Below, piece after piece: positions 12,358-26,299 of a stretch of 64,000 bases of DNA (position 1 is its first letter; every line of letters starts with the position of its first letter). The DNA comes from Impatiens glandulifera (lineage: Eukaryota; Streptophyta; Magnoliopsida; Ericales; Balsaminaceae). The notes under the pieces are model-generated. The model had not been told where the DNA came from. It saw only the letters and a program-made list of their open reading frames with translations, and did no database searches. The DNA lies in NCBI RefSeq assembly GCF_907164915.1, contig NC_061862.1, positions 93,389,995 to 93,453,994 of the forward strand, read 5' to 3'. The position numbers were made by a program, and so were the translations under genes.

Positions 12358-12448
12358 CTCTTAAACTCGTGGTTTTTTTTCCCATTTTTGGGAATTTTTA
12401 ATGAAATGACGCTAAGTCGTTTTCCCAAAAAAAAAACCTCTCTTCAAT

Positions 12449-13013
12449 CAAAATGATGCACCAAATGGGATATTCCCTAGCATGGGCTTAAGCCTGAATG
12501 CCAAAGGCATGACTTCATTCCCGCAACCATGTTGTAACATGGATCGACATGGTCTAGGTTATATCCCTATAAGATTTGAAGAAATTTGCACGCAAAGGAT
12601 ATCCAAACAACACATAACTGTTCAACCTTGAAAGGACAGTTCATCCCTGAGGGATAAAGCACTGTGTTCTTTGACTTCCCCAAACCCTTTAGCAACCCAG
12701 ATTTTCAGAGACGTTTTCCATAACTTGAAATCTTTTTAGATTGTCCTTCTAATCATAATCCTTCTGTTTGTATTATTAGGAAAAGAATGGATCATTGGCG
12801 CGATACCCTCCAAAACATGGTTCGGATTCCTAGGAAAGCTGCTCCAACTTAAGAATCTATATATCTCGATTCTAAAGAAACAAACTCCCTTTTATCCATC
12901 GATATTGTGATCGATGAAAGTAGAATTATTTCTCCTCTCCTGTGTAGATATGTTAAATATTGTACATTGTAAGAAACCCACGAATAATGATCTTGTTGGA
13001 TCATCTTCGCTTA
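12449..13013 (+). pseudogene. Ogre-like linker between protease and RT
   Basis: Resumes the Ogre polyprotein after the LINE. Readable pieces such as GLSLNAKGMTSF and GLGYIP followed by IRFEEI are recognisable by position, and AIPSKTWFGFLGKLLQ follows in the same strand. Several stops interrupt them. The segment ends at the hAT-like insertion at 13022. No catalytic domain is expected here. Confidence 0.45.
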
Positions 13014-13021
13014 CATGTAAT

Positions 13022-14742
13022 TTGTGATGGCAACGGGTACCCTACCCGCTGGGTAGTGAAGTACCCATCCCCGAACCCGATTTTCAAATTACTACCCGAT
13101 CCCGACCCCAAACCCGACGGGTATCTCTATTTATATCCCCATCCCCGATTCATCGGGTACCCGATCCTCAACGGGTACCCATTACCCGATATTAAATATT
13201 AAAAAATTATATTTTAATTAACTAAAATTATATATAATATGTTACTACAAAATATAATTAACCTAAAACTATTAATAAATATTATATCCTTAAACAGAAA
13301 ACCATCCACACTATAAAATATAAATTCATTCATACTACATAATATAAATCCATCCATACTACAAAAATACAAATAAACTTAAAAGTGATAGAACATAATT
13401 CTTAATTAAATACCAAAACTACAAAAATCATCAAATTAGTTATCACAAAAAACATCCTTCTTGAATACACTTCTTCAACACATTTAATTACAACCTACAA
13501 AATCAATAAAAAACAATCAACATTAACAAATACAAAATAGACTAATAACATACCTCAAATCTTTGACAAACAATTAATTACTTAAAAAATAAGGATTAAT
13601 ATGATTCTTTTACCTAGTCTTATATATTAATATTTTTCCAAAAATATTTATAAAAATAAATAACTAATATGTTGAACTATTATTCACAAATATAGTTAAA
13701 CATAATATTAAAAAAAAACCTTTTATTTTTAAAGTAATATATTGAACTAAATATAAAGAACTTTTAATATTCCTTAAAAACTCTTTTGATCCTCTATTTT
13801 TGCCTTTATAAAAAATAAATTTAATTATTGTAATACTTTATTAAATTATAAATTATTTCATAAAAAATATTTAATAATATTAATATTCTATTATAATTTA
13901 GAACCTAGTTTGTTAGTTTTGAAAATTCATCTAACAGTTAGATAAATTTATATAATGTTTAATGCGGTTTATTTAATCTGAGTCAAATAACTGATATACA
14001 TATTATATATAATGAAAGTATGCCTAAATCTCTTGTCGTATATATCAGTTATGTCTAGTATTAAAGAGATTCCACATATTAAATAAAAAGTCTATAAATA
14101 ATGAAAGTATTATTTACCTACTTGTATTGTAGACTTGTAGTCATGTAGATCTTACAGAAAAAATCAACTTTGTTGCTGTTAAAATGGAAGAAGAAGCTAC
14201 AAAATAAATATTGAAGATTAAATAAATAAATAAATATAAGATTGTAAAAGATGAAGAATAGACTGAAAATATTACTTACTTGCATAGTTATGTAACTTAT
14301 GTTGAAAAAGAAATTAAAGAAGATAGAGGTTGAAGAAGATAGAAGTTGAAGACTTCAACTCTTGAAGTAAGGTTGAATGGAGATATATGAGAGGGAAACA
14401 TTTATTATAAATTAATGAAATTATGTTAAGCGTGCATGATGTATGTAGTAAATGATGTTAATTAAGAGTAATGATAAAATAATTAATATATTTATTTAAT
14501 GATAGTTAATTAGTTAGTAGTTGGAATTTGATAAGTCACTTAAATTTTATTAATATATATTAATATTTAATATATTCGGGTATTGAGTTTGGGTTTCCAA
14601 CACTCCCCGACCCCAAACCCGATCGGGTACCATTTTTCACTCCCCATCCCCGACCATGACCCCGAACCCGATTTAAAATACCCAAACCCGATCATCGGGT
14701 ACCCACGGGTATCGAGTATACGGGTACCCATTACCATCCCTA
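13022..14742. mobile_element. Non-autonomous hAT-like element, 1.7 kb
   Basis: An 8-bp target duplication CATGTAAT (13014-13021 and 14743-14750) flanks imperfect terminal repeats: TTGTGATGGCAACGGGTAC on the left and, reading inward from the right, TAGGGATGGTAATGGGTAC. Subterminal regions are packed with GGGTACCCGAT-type motifs on both strands, typical of this hAT MITE group. The 1.3-kb interior (13200-14560) is AT-rich with no transposase ORF. The ORFs at 12960-13202 and 14567-14830 are read through the terminal repeats and are not genes. Confidence 0.9.
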
Positions 14743-14750
14743 CATGTAAT

Positions 14751-16148
14751 AAATCCCCCGAGTATATTTTGAATCTATGAGTAAAAATGATCTTTCCTTT
14801 TACTCTAAATTGAACTTCGAAACCAAACAATTCTTAGAAACTGAGGATGAGATTGTTTCCTCCGTGGAAAAGACAATAGAAATCAAAATTAAACACGGTC
14901 GACGATCCTTAGATCGCATTGATTGGCCAGCATTTAAACCCTCAAGAACGTCTAGAGATTGTTGAGCTGCTAAAAGCCAACAAAGACGTCTTCGCCTAGT
15001 TATATAAGACAATAGAAATCAAAATTAAACACGGTCGACGATCCTTAGATCGCATTGATTGGCCAGCATTTAAACCCTCAAGAACGTCTAGAGATTGTTG
15101 AGCTGCTAAAAGCCAACAAAGACGTCTTCGCCTAGTTATATAAAGATATTCCAGGCATCGATCCAAAGATCACACGACATTATATTCCTCTATATCCTGA
15201 CGCTAAGCATGTGAAACAAAAGCTCAAACGGATGAAAGTGGAAGTCGTGAAAAAATCTGGGAAGAAGTCTAAAAGAAACTCGAAGATGGATTTCTCGAGG
15301 TAGTGGAATATCATACCTAGATTTCCAACATAGTCCCCATTCTAAAGAAAGGCGGAAGATTACGTGTGTGTAGATTTTTGGGATCTGAATAAGGCCAGGC
15401 CTAAAGATCACTTTCCGCTATCACACATTGACATATTGATCAATCATGTCGCTGGTCATGAATTGTTATCTTTAATTCTCAGGATACAACTAAATCTTGA
15501 TCGCCCCACAAGATAGGGAAAATACCACGTTTATAACAGAAGTAGAAACTTTCTATTATAGGGTCATGCCTTTCGGTCTTAAAAACGTGGAAGTCACTTA
15601 TTAAATGGCAGCCACTATGATCATTCACGACATGATCCACAAAGAGGTGGAAGTATATGTCGACGACATGATCGTCAAATTGAAGGATTGAGAAGGACAT
15701 TTCCTAAATCTCGGAAAATTCTTGCACCGAATCAAGAAATATCAGTCACGACTCAACCCAAAGAAATGTACATTCAAAGTCACAATTGGTAAAATGATAG
15801 TCTTCTTAATCACATAGAGGGAATCGAAGCCGATCCATCTAAGATTGAAGCAACACGGTCATACCGGTCCCTCAAAACGAAAGAAAGGTCCGTAGATTTT
15901 TGGGAAAAATCCAATTCATTAGTCGATTCATTAGTAAGCTTACAATGACATGCGATCCGCTGTTTAAGCTGCTGAAGAAAGATCAAAATTTTGTATGGGA
16001 TGAAGATTGTCATCTAGCCTATGACAGAATCAAGGATTACTTAAAATTCCCTCCCATACTCATGTTGCCCCGAGCTAGCATTCCTCTCATTCTATACCTT
16101 ACTGTAATAGACACAGCCATGGGAAGCTTATTACTATCTTCACACTAG
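14751..16148 (+). pseudogene. Ogre-like reverse transcriptase and start of RNase H
   Basis: RT motifs are readable in several frames. There is an upstream LDRIDWPAFKPS segment, then KKGG...VCVDFWDLNKARPKDHFPL near 15345-15420, DILINHVAGHELLS, and the catalytic box VYVDDMIVK with YVDD at 15656-15667. Then come LNPKKCTF-like residues, and 15900-16148 with FISRFISKLTMTCDPLFKLL and a DTAMGSLL RNase H start. At least four frameshifts or stops, plus the 136-bp duplication, kill it. It would copy element RNA into DNA. Sequence stops matching right after the first RNase H strand; the rest of RNase H and all of integrase are missing. Confidence 0.82.
14871..15142 (+). repeat. Perfect 136-bp tandem duplication in the RT region
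   Basis: Bases 14871-15006 are repeated without any difference I can see at 15007-15142. Because 136 is not a multiple of three, the duplication shifts the frame. It is much younger than the decay around it, or it is an assembly artefact. Confidence 0.9.
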
Positions 16149-16150
16149 AG

Positions 16151-17381
16151 CCCCATAACTCATGCACATTAAGAGAACAAGATCTTTTTTCTAGGGAAGA
16201 ACATTAAAGTGTAAAATAGATTTCTAAATTTGTCAAAATTGTGTTTGAAGTTAAGCATCAAATATTCTCATTAGAGTCGCTAGAAACTATAAACGATATA
16301 ATTAGCTCAATTGATCACTAGATCTTACACTATTTAATCTACTCTTATTAATTTTTTTTTTGCGTGAATTTATTCTTTAAGTGATATTAAAAAAGTAAAG
16401 CGATAAAAGCTAGACTTTATAGTAACTCCATAATCAACCCTTCCGTCGAACCTCGTCTGAGATTGGGAATTTAATGGGAAATTGATATAGGTCTTTTTAA
16501 ATTTTTCCCGATTAAGAACAACACTCACAATTAAAGATTCACCAACTAATTTTTTTTAAATTAGGAAAATAATTTAGATGTATGGACATTATAATTAAAT
16601 ATTCTTTATTAGTTTGGTTTTTAGTTATAGTGGGAAAGGGGTAAAAGTGTTCAGTCTCACAACGGCGCTCATCACAAGGATAGTCTATAGTATTGCAATT
16701 TTGTCCATTTTGTGTGGGTCTTTTGGTTTTTGTTAAAACAAGTAATACAAGCATACATACAAACATATACAAATATATATAAAATATAAGAAAGGAAATC
16801 ATACATACATACAAGTAATTAAAATCCTACAAAAGTGGGAAACATGTTAAACAAATCATCATACATGCATAAAGTTATAAACATTGATTAAGTCATGAAA
16901 AATATCAAAATAATCAATATATCAAGAAAATTATGAAATTCGAAGTCAAATTTGAAAATATTTTTGTGATAGTAAATATATCAATTTCATAAAATTTGGA
17001 CAGTGTTGTAAAAATTATGACTCTACAAAGTTGTAAAAATATGAGTTTTTCGGACAAACAAACCCTTATTCGAATATTTTAATATTTTCGTTGATAATAT
17101 TTTTTTTATTTTTTATTTTTGTTAATTTTAGATTTTTTATTGTATGTTTGCAATTAATTAAAGAAAGAAAATAAATAAAATACAAAAATAAAGTATACAA
17201 ACATACAAAATTACACAAATCAGGCAGCAAACAAATGGGTCATGATAAAGTAAATGGATAGGGTCGCGGGTCTCGGTCACGCTGGAATTCCTCGGGCATT
17301 GATCATGGATGATCCACGGACGTTTTTTAGTGGTTCCAAACATTAGTCAAAATCATGCCAAAATAAGTCGAATGACCTGAA
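16151..17381. other. AT-rich non-coding stretch
   Basis: No gene, terminal repeat or known element is supported. ORFs on the minus strand at 16539-16814 and 17158-17343 are low-complexity. Part may be the eroded 3' portion of the Ogre-like element. Confidence 0.5.
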
Positions 17382-17780
17382 CTAAGGGGTTTATCGGTTC
17401 GATTTTTGGACTATTCGAGTTTCTTAGTTCGAATTTTCGAATTTTTAATTTTTAGTCAATTAAAAAATTGAACCTAATTCGAATTTTATTTTCGTTTTAA
17501 AATTATTTTTTTAATAAATTATATATAATTATATATATTTATTTCATTATATGTAATAAAATATAAAATATATAATTATAATAAATAATAAAAATAATTA
17601 ATTCGGTTTGGTTTTTGAGTTAAAACCTCAACTTGAAGATAAAATTAAAAATTGTATTTGAATTCAAATTTGTTTCAAATTCGACTCGAAAATCGAAAAT
17701 AAAATTCAAATTTAATTTATCAAATTCAATTAATTCAAATTCGGTCAGATATTCGTTTAAACCAAATATTAAACACCTAT
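17382..17780. mobile_element. hAT-like MITE, about 0.4 kb
   Basis: Flanked by GACCTGAA (17374-17381) and AACCTGAA (17781-17788), an 8-bp duplication with one mismatch. Ends are CTAAGGGGTTTATCGGTTCG and, inverted, ATAGGTGTTTAATATTTGGT, imperfect but of the GGTGTT-CGGTTCG type common in plant hAT MITEs. The interior has TTCGAATTTT motifs on both strands and no ORF. Confidence 0.6.
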
Positions 17781-17788
17781 AACCTGAA

Positions 17789-20150
17789 ATACATCAAGAA
17801 CACATAATAAATCAAAATATATACCAAAAGCATTTTTTTTTTATTTTGTATACAGTTATATATTATACATTTTTGAACAATACAATAATATTAAGGTCAT
17901 ATCCCTACAATCAATTAATTAAAGAAATCAAACATTATCACGAAAAAAAAAAATCATTTTTTTATTTTTTTTTAGCCAAATCAAATGGCATTTTGGAAAG
18001 TAAAAAACTTTCATTGAGTAAATATATAACCATACACGTGCTATTGAATCCTTGTTTCCAAATAAGGGCTCATGAACATTAATTTAAAAAATGTTTTTTT
18101 TTTTTTTTAAATTTGACATTTTGATTAGTACTGAATGAATGAATTATACGAACACAGTGAGTTTCTAAATTAATTATATTTAATTAATCTTCAATTAATT
18201 TACTAATTCAACAATCATACAAACAATAATAAATAAAAAAACTCAAAACAAAATGAATTTTTAGAAAATTAGAAATGCTTAAAAAAATTGATAGATATGA
18301 TTACTTACAATGATTATGTATAATCCAAGCTTGGATTAGAGAACTTTAGGAGAAATAATAGACATTTTACGGCACCTGCACCACCGGAAGTGTTAAATTT
18401 TATACCTAAAATAATATTAAAAAATATATATATCTATTTTACAAAGTTTTAATTCAAAATACTCTACAACAAACCGCATTTCTATCTATATACCTATAAT
18501 ATTAAAATATTTATTTTTTGCAAAATTAAAAAACAACTTGTAACTACTTTTTAAAATTCAAACGGCTATATTCCAAAGCCTATATTTCAAATTCAAATTC
18601 AACGCCTATATTTCAATTTCAATTTCAAATTCAAATTTCAACGCCTATATTTCATTGGCATGTTCTATAAAAAAAAATTGAGATTCAAATTTCAAATTAA
18701 AATTCCAACGACTATTGCTATTTTCCAGCGGTCATATTTCGAAATCCAACTATAAATAAAGTTTTTGTTCATTCATTCTTCACCACACTTTAAGCTTTAT
18801 CCTACACAATGAGTGGCAACAATAATTTTTTGAAAGATTATTTGTACGGATGCGATGATGACGATGATATGATTCAAATTCTAGCCTTCAAACGTGAGAG
18901 AATAATGTTCCCAACAGTTTTGAGAAAAAAAGATGAGAGAGAATAATGTTGCAGTTTTGAGTATAGAACATGAAAATTGTTATTCTATATATAGAACACT
19001 CTTGTTCATTTGGATTAAATTTTTGTAAGTATAGCCCATCATATGAAGTAGATCAAATTTGTTATAATTTTTAATTTTCTATTTCTATTTTAGATATAAT
19101 ACACCTAATAGAATATCTATTTTAAGTGTACGAGAATAGATTTTTTTTATTTTTTTATTTTTTTATTATAGGAGTAAGAGAATGTGTAACATGTGGAAGA
19201 AGTGTCTTACATGGTAGGTAGCCTACAGTAAATATAGGGAGATCTATAAAGATAAGTGACATTATTCAAACATTAATTTTAAAAAAAATATTGCGGTGGC
19301 GCATTATTTGAAATTGCTAGCATATATATTTGAATTCACATGTTTCCCAATTGACTGATTCTCCTTTTTTATTTTAATAAATAAATTTATTTTAAATTCA
19401 TTAATTATCCTCTCTCCTAAAAACAAATAGAAAGAAATTAATAACAAATAAGTCAATTTCAAATTTATTAATTTTCATCTTAGGAAACAAATAAATAACG
19501 AATAAAAAGTTTATTTTAAATTAATTCATTAACATAAAAGAGAAATTGATTATATCAAATTTATTAATTTTCATCTCTCCTTTAAAAATAAAAATATTTA
19601 TTTTAAATTCATTAATTTTTTATGCCCTATATATATTAATAATAAACAAATTCATTATACATCAAAGTCTCTTTTATATTTTAATTTTAATTTTTGTCAA
19701 AGTCTATCGACACATAATATTTTTAAACTAATTATTTTTTTAATAAACTCAAAATATATTAATAATATATCAAATTTTCAAAATTTAATCTATTATCTAT
19801 TTAAAACCCAAAATTAATTATGTTTGGAATCAAATTAATATGGCATAATAAGTTCAAAATTTATTAAAAAATATAAACTATATAATTGAAAAGCGAAAAA
19901 TAAGTGTCTGACTCAAATGTTATATTTAGTTATATTTTAAAATTAAAAAATAATAATAATTTTAAGATAAATTATATATACATTCTCCTCAGTTCAATTT
20001 CATTTAATGACATGCTTTTTAGAAATGTTTTCTTATATTAAATTCAAACTTTTAGTTACATTAAAATTAACATGTGTTTATATATAATTATGACTTTCAA
20101 AATAACATGTGAGTTTCAGTTCATGTCTATTAGTTAGGTAAGCGGTACAA
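17789..20150. other. AT-rich non-coding stretch, possible old transposon
   Basis: Homopolymer and AT tracts dominate. Between 18560 and 18945 there are repeated ATATTTCAA-TTCAAATTTCAACG phrases, a TATAAATAAA at 18752 and an ATG at 18809. A short acidic ORF (MSGNNNFLKDYLYGCDDDDD) of 45 codons follows and ends at a TAA at 18944. This arrangement resembles the 5' end of plant Harbinger elements, but no transposase follows. From 19000 to 20150 I see nothing else. Confidence 0.3.
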
Positions 20151-20311
20151 CATTATCCTTCTATATCTTTTTTGCTCCATCAAGTGAAAATTTAAATAAT
20201 TTTATAAAAATGATTTTCATGTCTAATTTACATTAAAGAATTCATATTGGTGTTCTGTGTGTGACAGAAACGTAAGTTATTTATTTAATTTTTTAGTACT
20301 GAATTTTGATC

Positions 20312-21142
20312 CAGGGACGGACACACCTATGGGCTCTTAAGCCCACCGTAGAATTTTGTGATTTTTTTTATATATATAACCTGAGAATTCTTTAATATAC
20401 ATAGGTTTGAGTGAGATTACAATTTGGTTGTGATTTAAGGATGAAGGGAGGGAGGGAGGAAGGGAGGGATACTATAATAGTTTTTGTTTAATTTTTTATT
20501 TTATTTGAGATTTTAGTTAAAATATTTATTTGATTTAATTTTTACATCAATTAAAATTTTAAAATTAATTATTTATTTTACCCTTTAAATAAATGTGATT
20601 TTTTTTAGAGAATATATTAAATAAATAATATTTTAATATTTCATAAATAAAATAAATGATGAAATAAATAAAGTGAAATATAAGAAAATATTAAAATTTG
20701 AATAAAATTATAAAATACTTAATATCAAATAGCTTTATTAAATAGTTTTAGAGGTATTCATTGTTATTATTATTTTTCCAAGGATTTGTTTGATTATGAT
20801 TATTTGGATGATACTTATTTTTAGGATTTATTTGATAGAATTATTCGAGTATTTTTATAATTTCTGGATATTTTTTATCTCTCAAATTATGTTTATTTAT
20901 TTTATGTACCATAATAGTTTATAATAAATAATTAATTTATTAAAATAATTACCATAGATGTATCATCGTTACAAACATATTCCATTTTTAAAAAAATAAA
21001 AAAGTAATATTATTTTTATATAGACTAGTGTGATAATTTTAAAATTACATTATTGTAAATATTATTATTTTTTTCTTCTAGTTTTAAGAAATAATTAATT
21101 TTTTTAAGCCCACCCTGACAATAATTTCTGGGTCCGTCCCTG
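20312..21142. mobile_element. hAT-like element, 0.83 kb
   Basis: The 8-bp duplication TTTTGATC (20304-20311 and 21143-21150) flanks ends CAGGGACGGAC and GTCCGTCCCTG. Subterminal AGCCCACC sequences are inverted at the two sides. The corresponding position in copy 2 of the host element (60916-60923) is an empty site with one TATCAAAA. No ORF. Confidence 0.92.
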
Positions 21143-21272
21143 TTTTGATCCAAGCATATGCTGGTAAATATTTAATTATATTGGTAGACTATATAGATAT
21201 TGTATAAAATAATATATTGAATTAGAAAATTGATAGAAAACAAAATTTTGATGTTATTAACGGTATTGAGAA

Positions 21273-21833
21273 TAGGGGTGGGAAAAATTTTCAATATTAT
21301 AGGTATATCGAAAATACAATACAATATATCGAAAATATCAATTTTTAAGGTATATCGAAAAAATGTAAGGTATAGTACCGACACCGAAATTATAAGTACG
21401 GTAAAATTATAGGATTTTTAAAATTTTGGTATATCGAGATATACCCGAATACCATTTATAAATTAAAAAAAATATATATATATATAATACTTATAAGGAA
21501 ATAATTAAATAAATTTGATATTAATTTAATTATAAAAATATAATTTTTGAATAATATAAATATAGAATTATACTGAAATATTATTTAATATATGTCATCT
21601 AACTTATCGATGAAATTGATTTTTTTTAAATAATATATTTGTTAGGTATCAAATGTATAATATCGATACCGTACCGAAATTAAGGTATATCGAAATCAAG
21701 GTAAGGTAAAAGTATGTTTTTTGTATACCGAAATCAAGGTAAGGTAAATGTATGAATTTTTGTATATCGAAATTTTCGATAAGATATAAGGTAGGAATAA
21801 AATATTAAGGTATACCTTACCGACTCACCCCTA
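21273..21833. mobile_element. hAT-like MITE, 0.56 kb
   Basis: The 8-bp duplication ATTGAGAA (21265-21272 and 21834-21841) flanks ends TAGGGGTG and CACCCCTA. The interior carries GGTATATCGAAA motifs on both strands. An empty site exists in copy 2 near 60835-60841. A right-truncated relative is at 43379-43690. Confidence 0.9.
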
Positions 21834-21950
21834 ATTGAGAATGTTATGACCTAATGTATATTATATACATGAAATGAAATAATATAATAATGATATTATA
21901 ATCTTATAACTATATTATTTTATATATGATAACAATTTTTTTCAATTACG

Positions 21951-21983
<33 letters not shown>

Positions 21984-22212
21984 AAAAATATCAATTCTAA
22001 TTTTCATCCTTAATTAATATAGAGATTAATTTTTTAAATAGAAATAAAAACTTTAACTAAGGAACTTGCAATTCATCATCATCTTTTGTCTCAACTCTCA
22101 ATATTAGATCTCTCCCTGGATTAGATAAATTTGAATCTTAAATTTGAATCTTCATGATCTCAATCAAGATTTGAATAGACAGTAGGTATGGGTAGTATCA
22201 TTTTTTTTTATA

Positions 22213-22300
22213 TCCTTTCATTATTGTTGAAATAAATATTTTTTTTAATATATATATATATATATATATTCCTTTTAATTATTGTTGAAATAAATAATTA

Positions 22301-22338
<38 letters not shown>
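22213..22338 (+). repeat. Tandem pair ending in (TA)n tracts
   Basis: Two units beginning TCCTTT-ATTATTGTTGAAATA start at 22213 and 22270, and each ends in a (TA)n run. The pair lies inside copy 1 of the TIR element. Confidence 0.75.
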
Positions 22339-22341
<3 letters not shown>

Positions 22342-22379
22342 TTGGCTAACTATATTTAATAAAAGGGAATGGGTAAAAT

Positions 22380-22800
22380 CTTTTGTGAACTTTTTCAAAT
22401 GTTTCAAGAATGGATGGATGTCTTCCAAGTTTCTTGGTCTACTGTAAAATATCAATTATGGTGTTAATAATAGTAATTTTAATCAATTAAATACAATTAA
22501 ATTATATAAAGTACTTACCAATATTCTTTGATGTTCTACAATCGGGATTGAACCTCCATAATATTTGGCAACACCGTTTGTTGTGTATTTCTTTTGATTT
22601 CTTTGAATATTTGTGTACTTCTCGAAATACTTTTGGTCATCAATGTTTTTTTATTTGAGTCCAGTCTTCTATGGTAATGTGTAGGGGCTTTTTCAAAGAT
22701 GTTTTGGCCCTAGTCAAAAAATTTATTATCTTCGCACTACCTTTCTTTTTTAAAACTTATTTACATCCCATTCAAGATCCCGCTCAAATTTCTTCAAAGC
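22380..22800 (-). pseudogene. Plant transposase (Transposase_24 / En-Spm type) remnant
   Basis: On the minus strand a segment reads DQKYFEKYTNIQRNQKKYTT then YYGGSIPIVEHQRIL, directly followed by a splice-donor-like GTAAGT near 22515. About 70 bp later LGRHPSILETFEKVHK is encoded near 22380-22430. The K-N-R spacing, a threonine/glycine-serine loop, then P-S-I-x-E-x-F-E-K-x-H-K is the C-terminal pattern of the Transposase_24 family of plant CACTA elements, where an intron is also common. Stops occur upstream (near 22700-22750). No complete transposase remains. The family call is by memory of the motif. Confidence 0.5.
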
Positions 22801-23659
22801 AGTAATTTAAATTTGTTAAAGATCTTCAACAATTAATTGATAATAAAAATTAATTAGAATAAATACAATTAAACATATCAAGAATTGTGCCCACGAAATA
22901 TTCTTAATATTTTTCAGAGACTTGATTCCAGTTCAAGTATTCCCCTCTAATAACGAGTGATTATCCGATGTATGTATTCAAAATATCTGGAAAGAAGTTG
23001 CAATAACATATAAAAATTAAAAATAAAGTTATTTTATATTTCTAAATTACTATACATAACTTAAATGAATAAAGTTACTCCACTCCAATAATATTTATTA
23101 GATATGTCTTGAAATGAATTATATCAACATTATTGATAAGTCATAACTCTATATAATAATTGTTTATTTTATATTATCAATCACGTTTTTGTCCATTATT
23201 GGCGATATATAATAATGTACACCTAATATCACAAAGATATTGCTAATTGTTCATGCTAAAAATTAAAAATTTATTGTTTTAAATATGAATACAAGTTTTT
23301 CTCATTTCTTTTTTCTTCTTTGATTGATTTTTATGATGAAATTTTTTGTTTTAGTGAAATTAGTTGAATCTAATTTTAATAATATTTCATGGATAATTTA
23401 AAGAAAGAAAAAACTTTTTTTACCGACTCAAAATTATATAAATGAATTTAGGTGATAAAAGATTTTACCCATTCCATTTTATTAAATATACTTAGCCAAC
23501 TAATATATATTTATTAATTGATTTGTACCTTCACTCACTTATTCCAAAATGCAGAAACAATCCCGTCTCCACAATGGAGCAGAAAAGATATAGAAGAATA
23601 GTTGAAAGAAAAATAAACATGTTGAAGGATAAGGCTTACTTAACGAATATACATGAAAG

Positions 23660-24164
23660 TGAGACCCACATGTTTGTTCATTTAAAAATAAACAGAAGTT
23701 AAATTTCATGTAACCAAGTTTGAATTTAATATAAGAAAACTTTTCTAAAAACTATGTCATTAGATAAAATTGAACAGAGAAGAATGTATATATAATTTAC
23801 CTTAAAATTATTACAATACTATTATTAGTTTTAAATTTCAAAAGATAACTAAATATATTAATTAATAATTTTTTATACTTGAAATTGTAGGAGGGTAAGA
23901 GCACAACTATCGCATTTGAGTTGATATGAATTATTAAGAGACTTTTAAAATTTTATAATACACTACACTTGTAAAATTGATTACAGTTTAACTCATTTAA
24001 TAATTATATATTTATTAAAATAATGGTTAAAAGACGGGGAGTAGTTTAAAAAGAAAAAACATTCATAAAAATGGTAATAAATGGTAATATAGTAAATAAA
24101 TGAAGAGAGAAAGAAAGATAATATAAAATTTGAAAAGTTTAGGTTAGGAGATGAAAATGAGTTA
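23660..24164. other. AT-rich upstream flank of the protease gene
   Basis: No ORF, terminal repeat or convincing promoter motif is visible. It separates the TIR element from the transposon scrap that abuts the protease gene. Confidence 0.4.
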
Positions 24165-24306
24165 AGTAGCTCTTAAGCTGCTCACGAGTGCTCGGTCAAA
24201 GTTCAATTTGAGCTTGACTTTTATCGAGTTCGAGTCGAGCTCGAGCCGAATCGTTTAATATTTGAACCGAACTCAAACTTATATAATGTTTGTTCGATAA
24301 CTTGTA
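24165..24306 (+). mobile_element. Transposon end fragment (GAGCTCGAG type) abutting the protease gene
   Basis: From AGTTAAGTAGCTCTTAAGC to ATAACTTGTAT this matches 42565-42720 closely, with the same order of CACGAGTGCTCGGTCAAAG, GAGTTCGAGTCGAGC and TTTGAACCGAACTC. The shared segment ends at the point where signal-peptide codons of the protease begin. Confidence 0.8.
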
Positions 24307-24341
24307 TCTTCCTAGCCCTCTTCTCCGCCTCCCTCAGCCTC

Positions 24342-26291
<1,950 letters not shown>

Positions 26292-26299
26292 ACGTAGCA

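Larger units (their letters stand above)
11752..12434 (+). mobile_element. 5'-truncated L1-type LINE inserted in the Ogre element
   Basis: A 14-bp target duplication AACCTCTCTTCAAT flanks the insert (11738-11751 and 12435-12448). The insert ends in a run of A and its sequence matches the 3' part of the LINE at 33351-42407. It keeps only the C-terminal end of ORF2 and the 3' UTR, as expected for abortive target-primed reverse transcription. Removing it rejoins the Ogre protease/linker region. Confidence 0.93.
4330..16150 (+). mobile_element. Truncated Ogre/Tat-type Ty3/Gypsy retrotransposon
   Basis: Order: long LTR (4330-7307), primer-binding site (7315-7333), an ORF1 upstream of gag, gag with a zinc-knuckle remnant, aspartic protease, then RT with the start of RNase H. 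An ORF ahead of gag, an arginine-tRNA type primer site and a roughly 3-kb LTR are hallmarks of the Ogre/Tat lineage. The element stops inside RNase H near 16150; integrase and a 3' LTR are not found downstream. It is split by a LINE (11752-12434) and a hAT-like element (13022-14742), and the reading frames contain many stops and shifts. It is dead. Confidence 0.82.
20150..23600. mobile_element. TIR element with transposase remnant, copy 1
   Basis: Inverted ends: TTATCCTTCTATATC near 20153-20167 continuing into a GCTCCAT block at 20174-20180, and ATGGAGCAGAAAAG then ATATAGAAG at 23574-23596, one mismatch over 23 bp. A second inverted pair (22330-22385 against 23455-23510) lies inside. A second copy occurs in opposite orientation at 56230-61086 and a fragment at 32728-33150. 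It contains two younger hAT MITEs and a Transposase_24-like remnant. The superfamily is unclear: the transposase points to CACTA, but I do not see CACTA ends. Confidence 0.6.
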
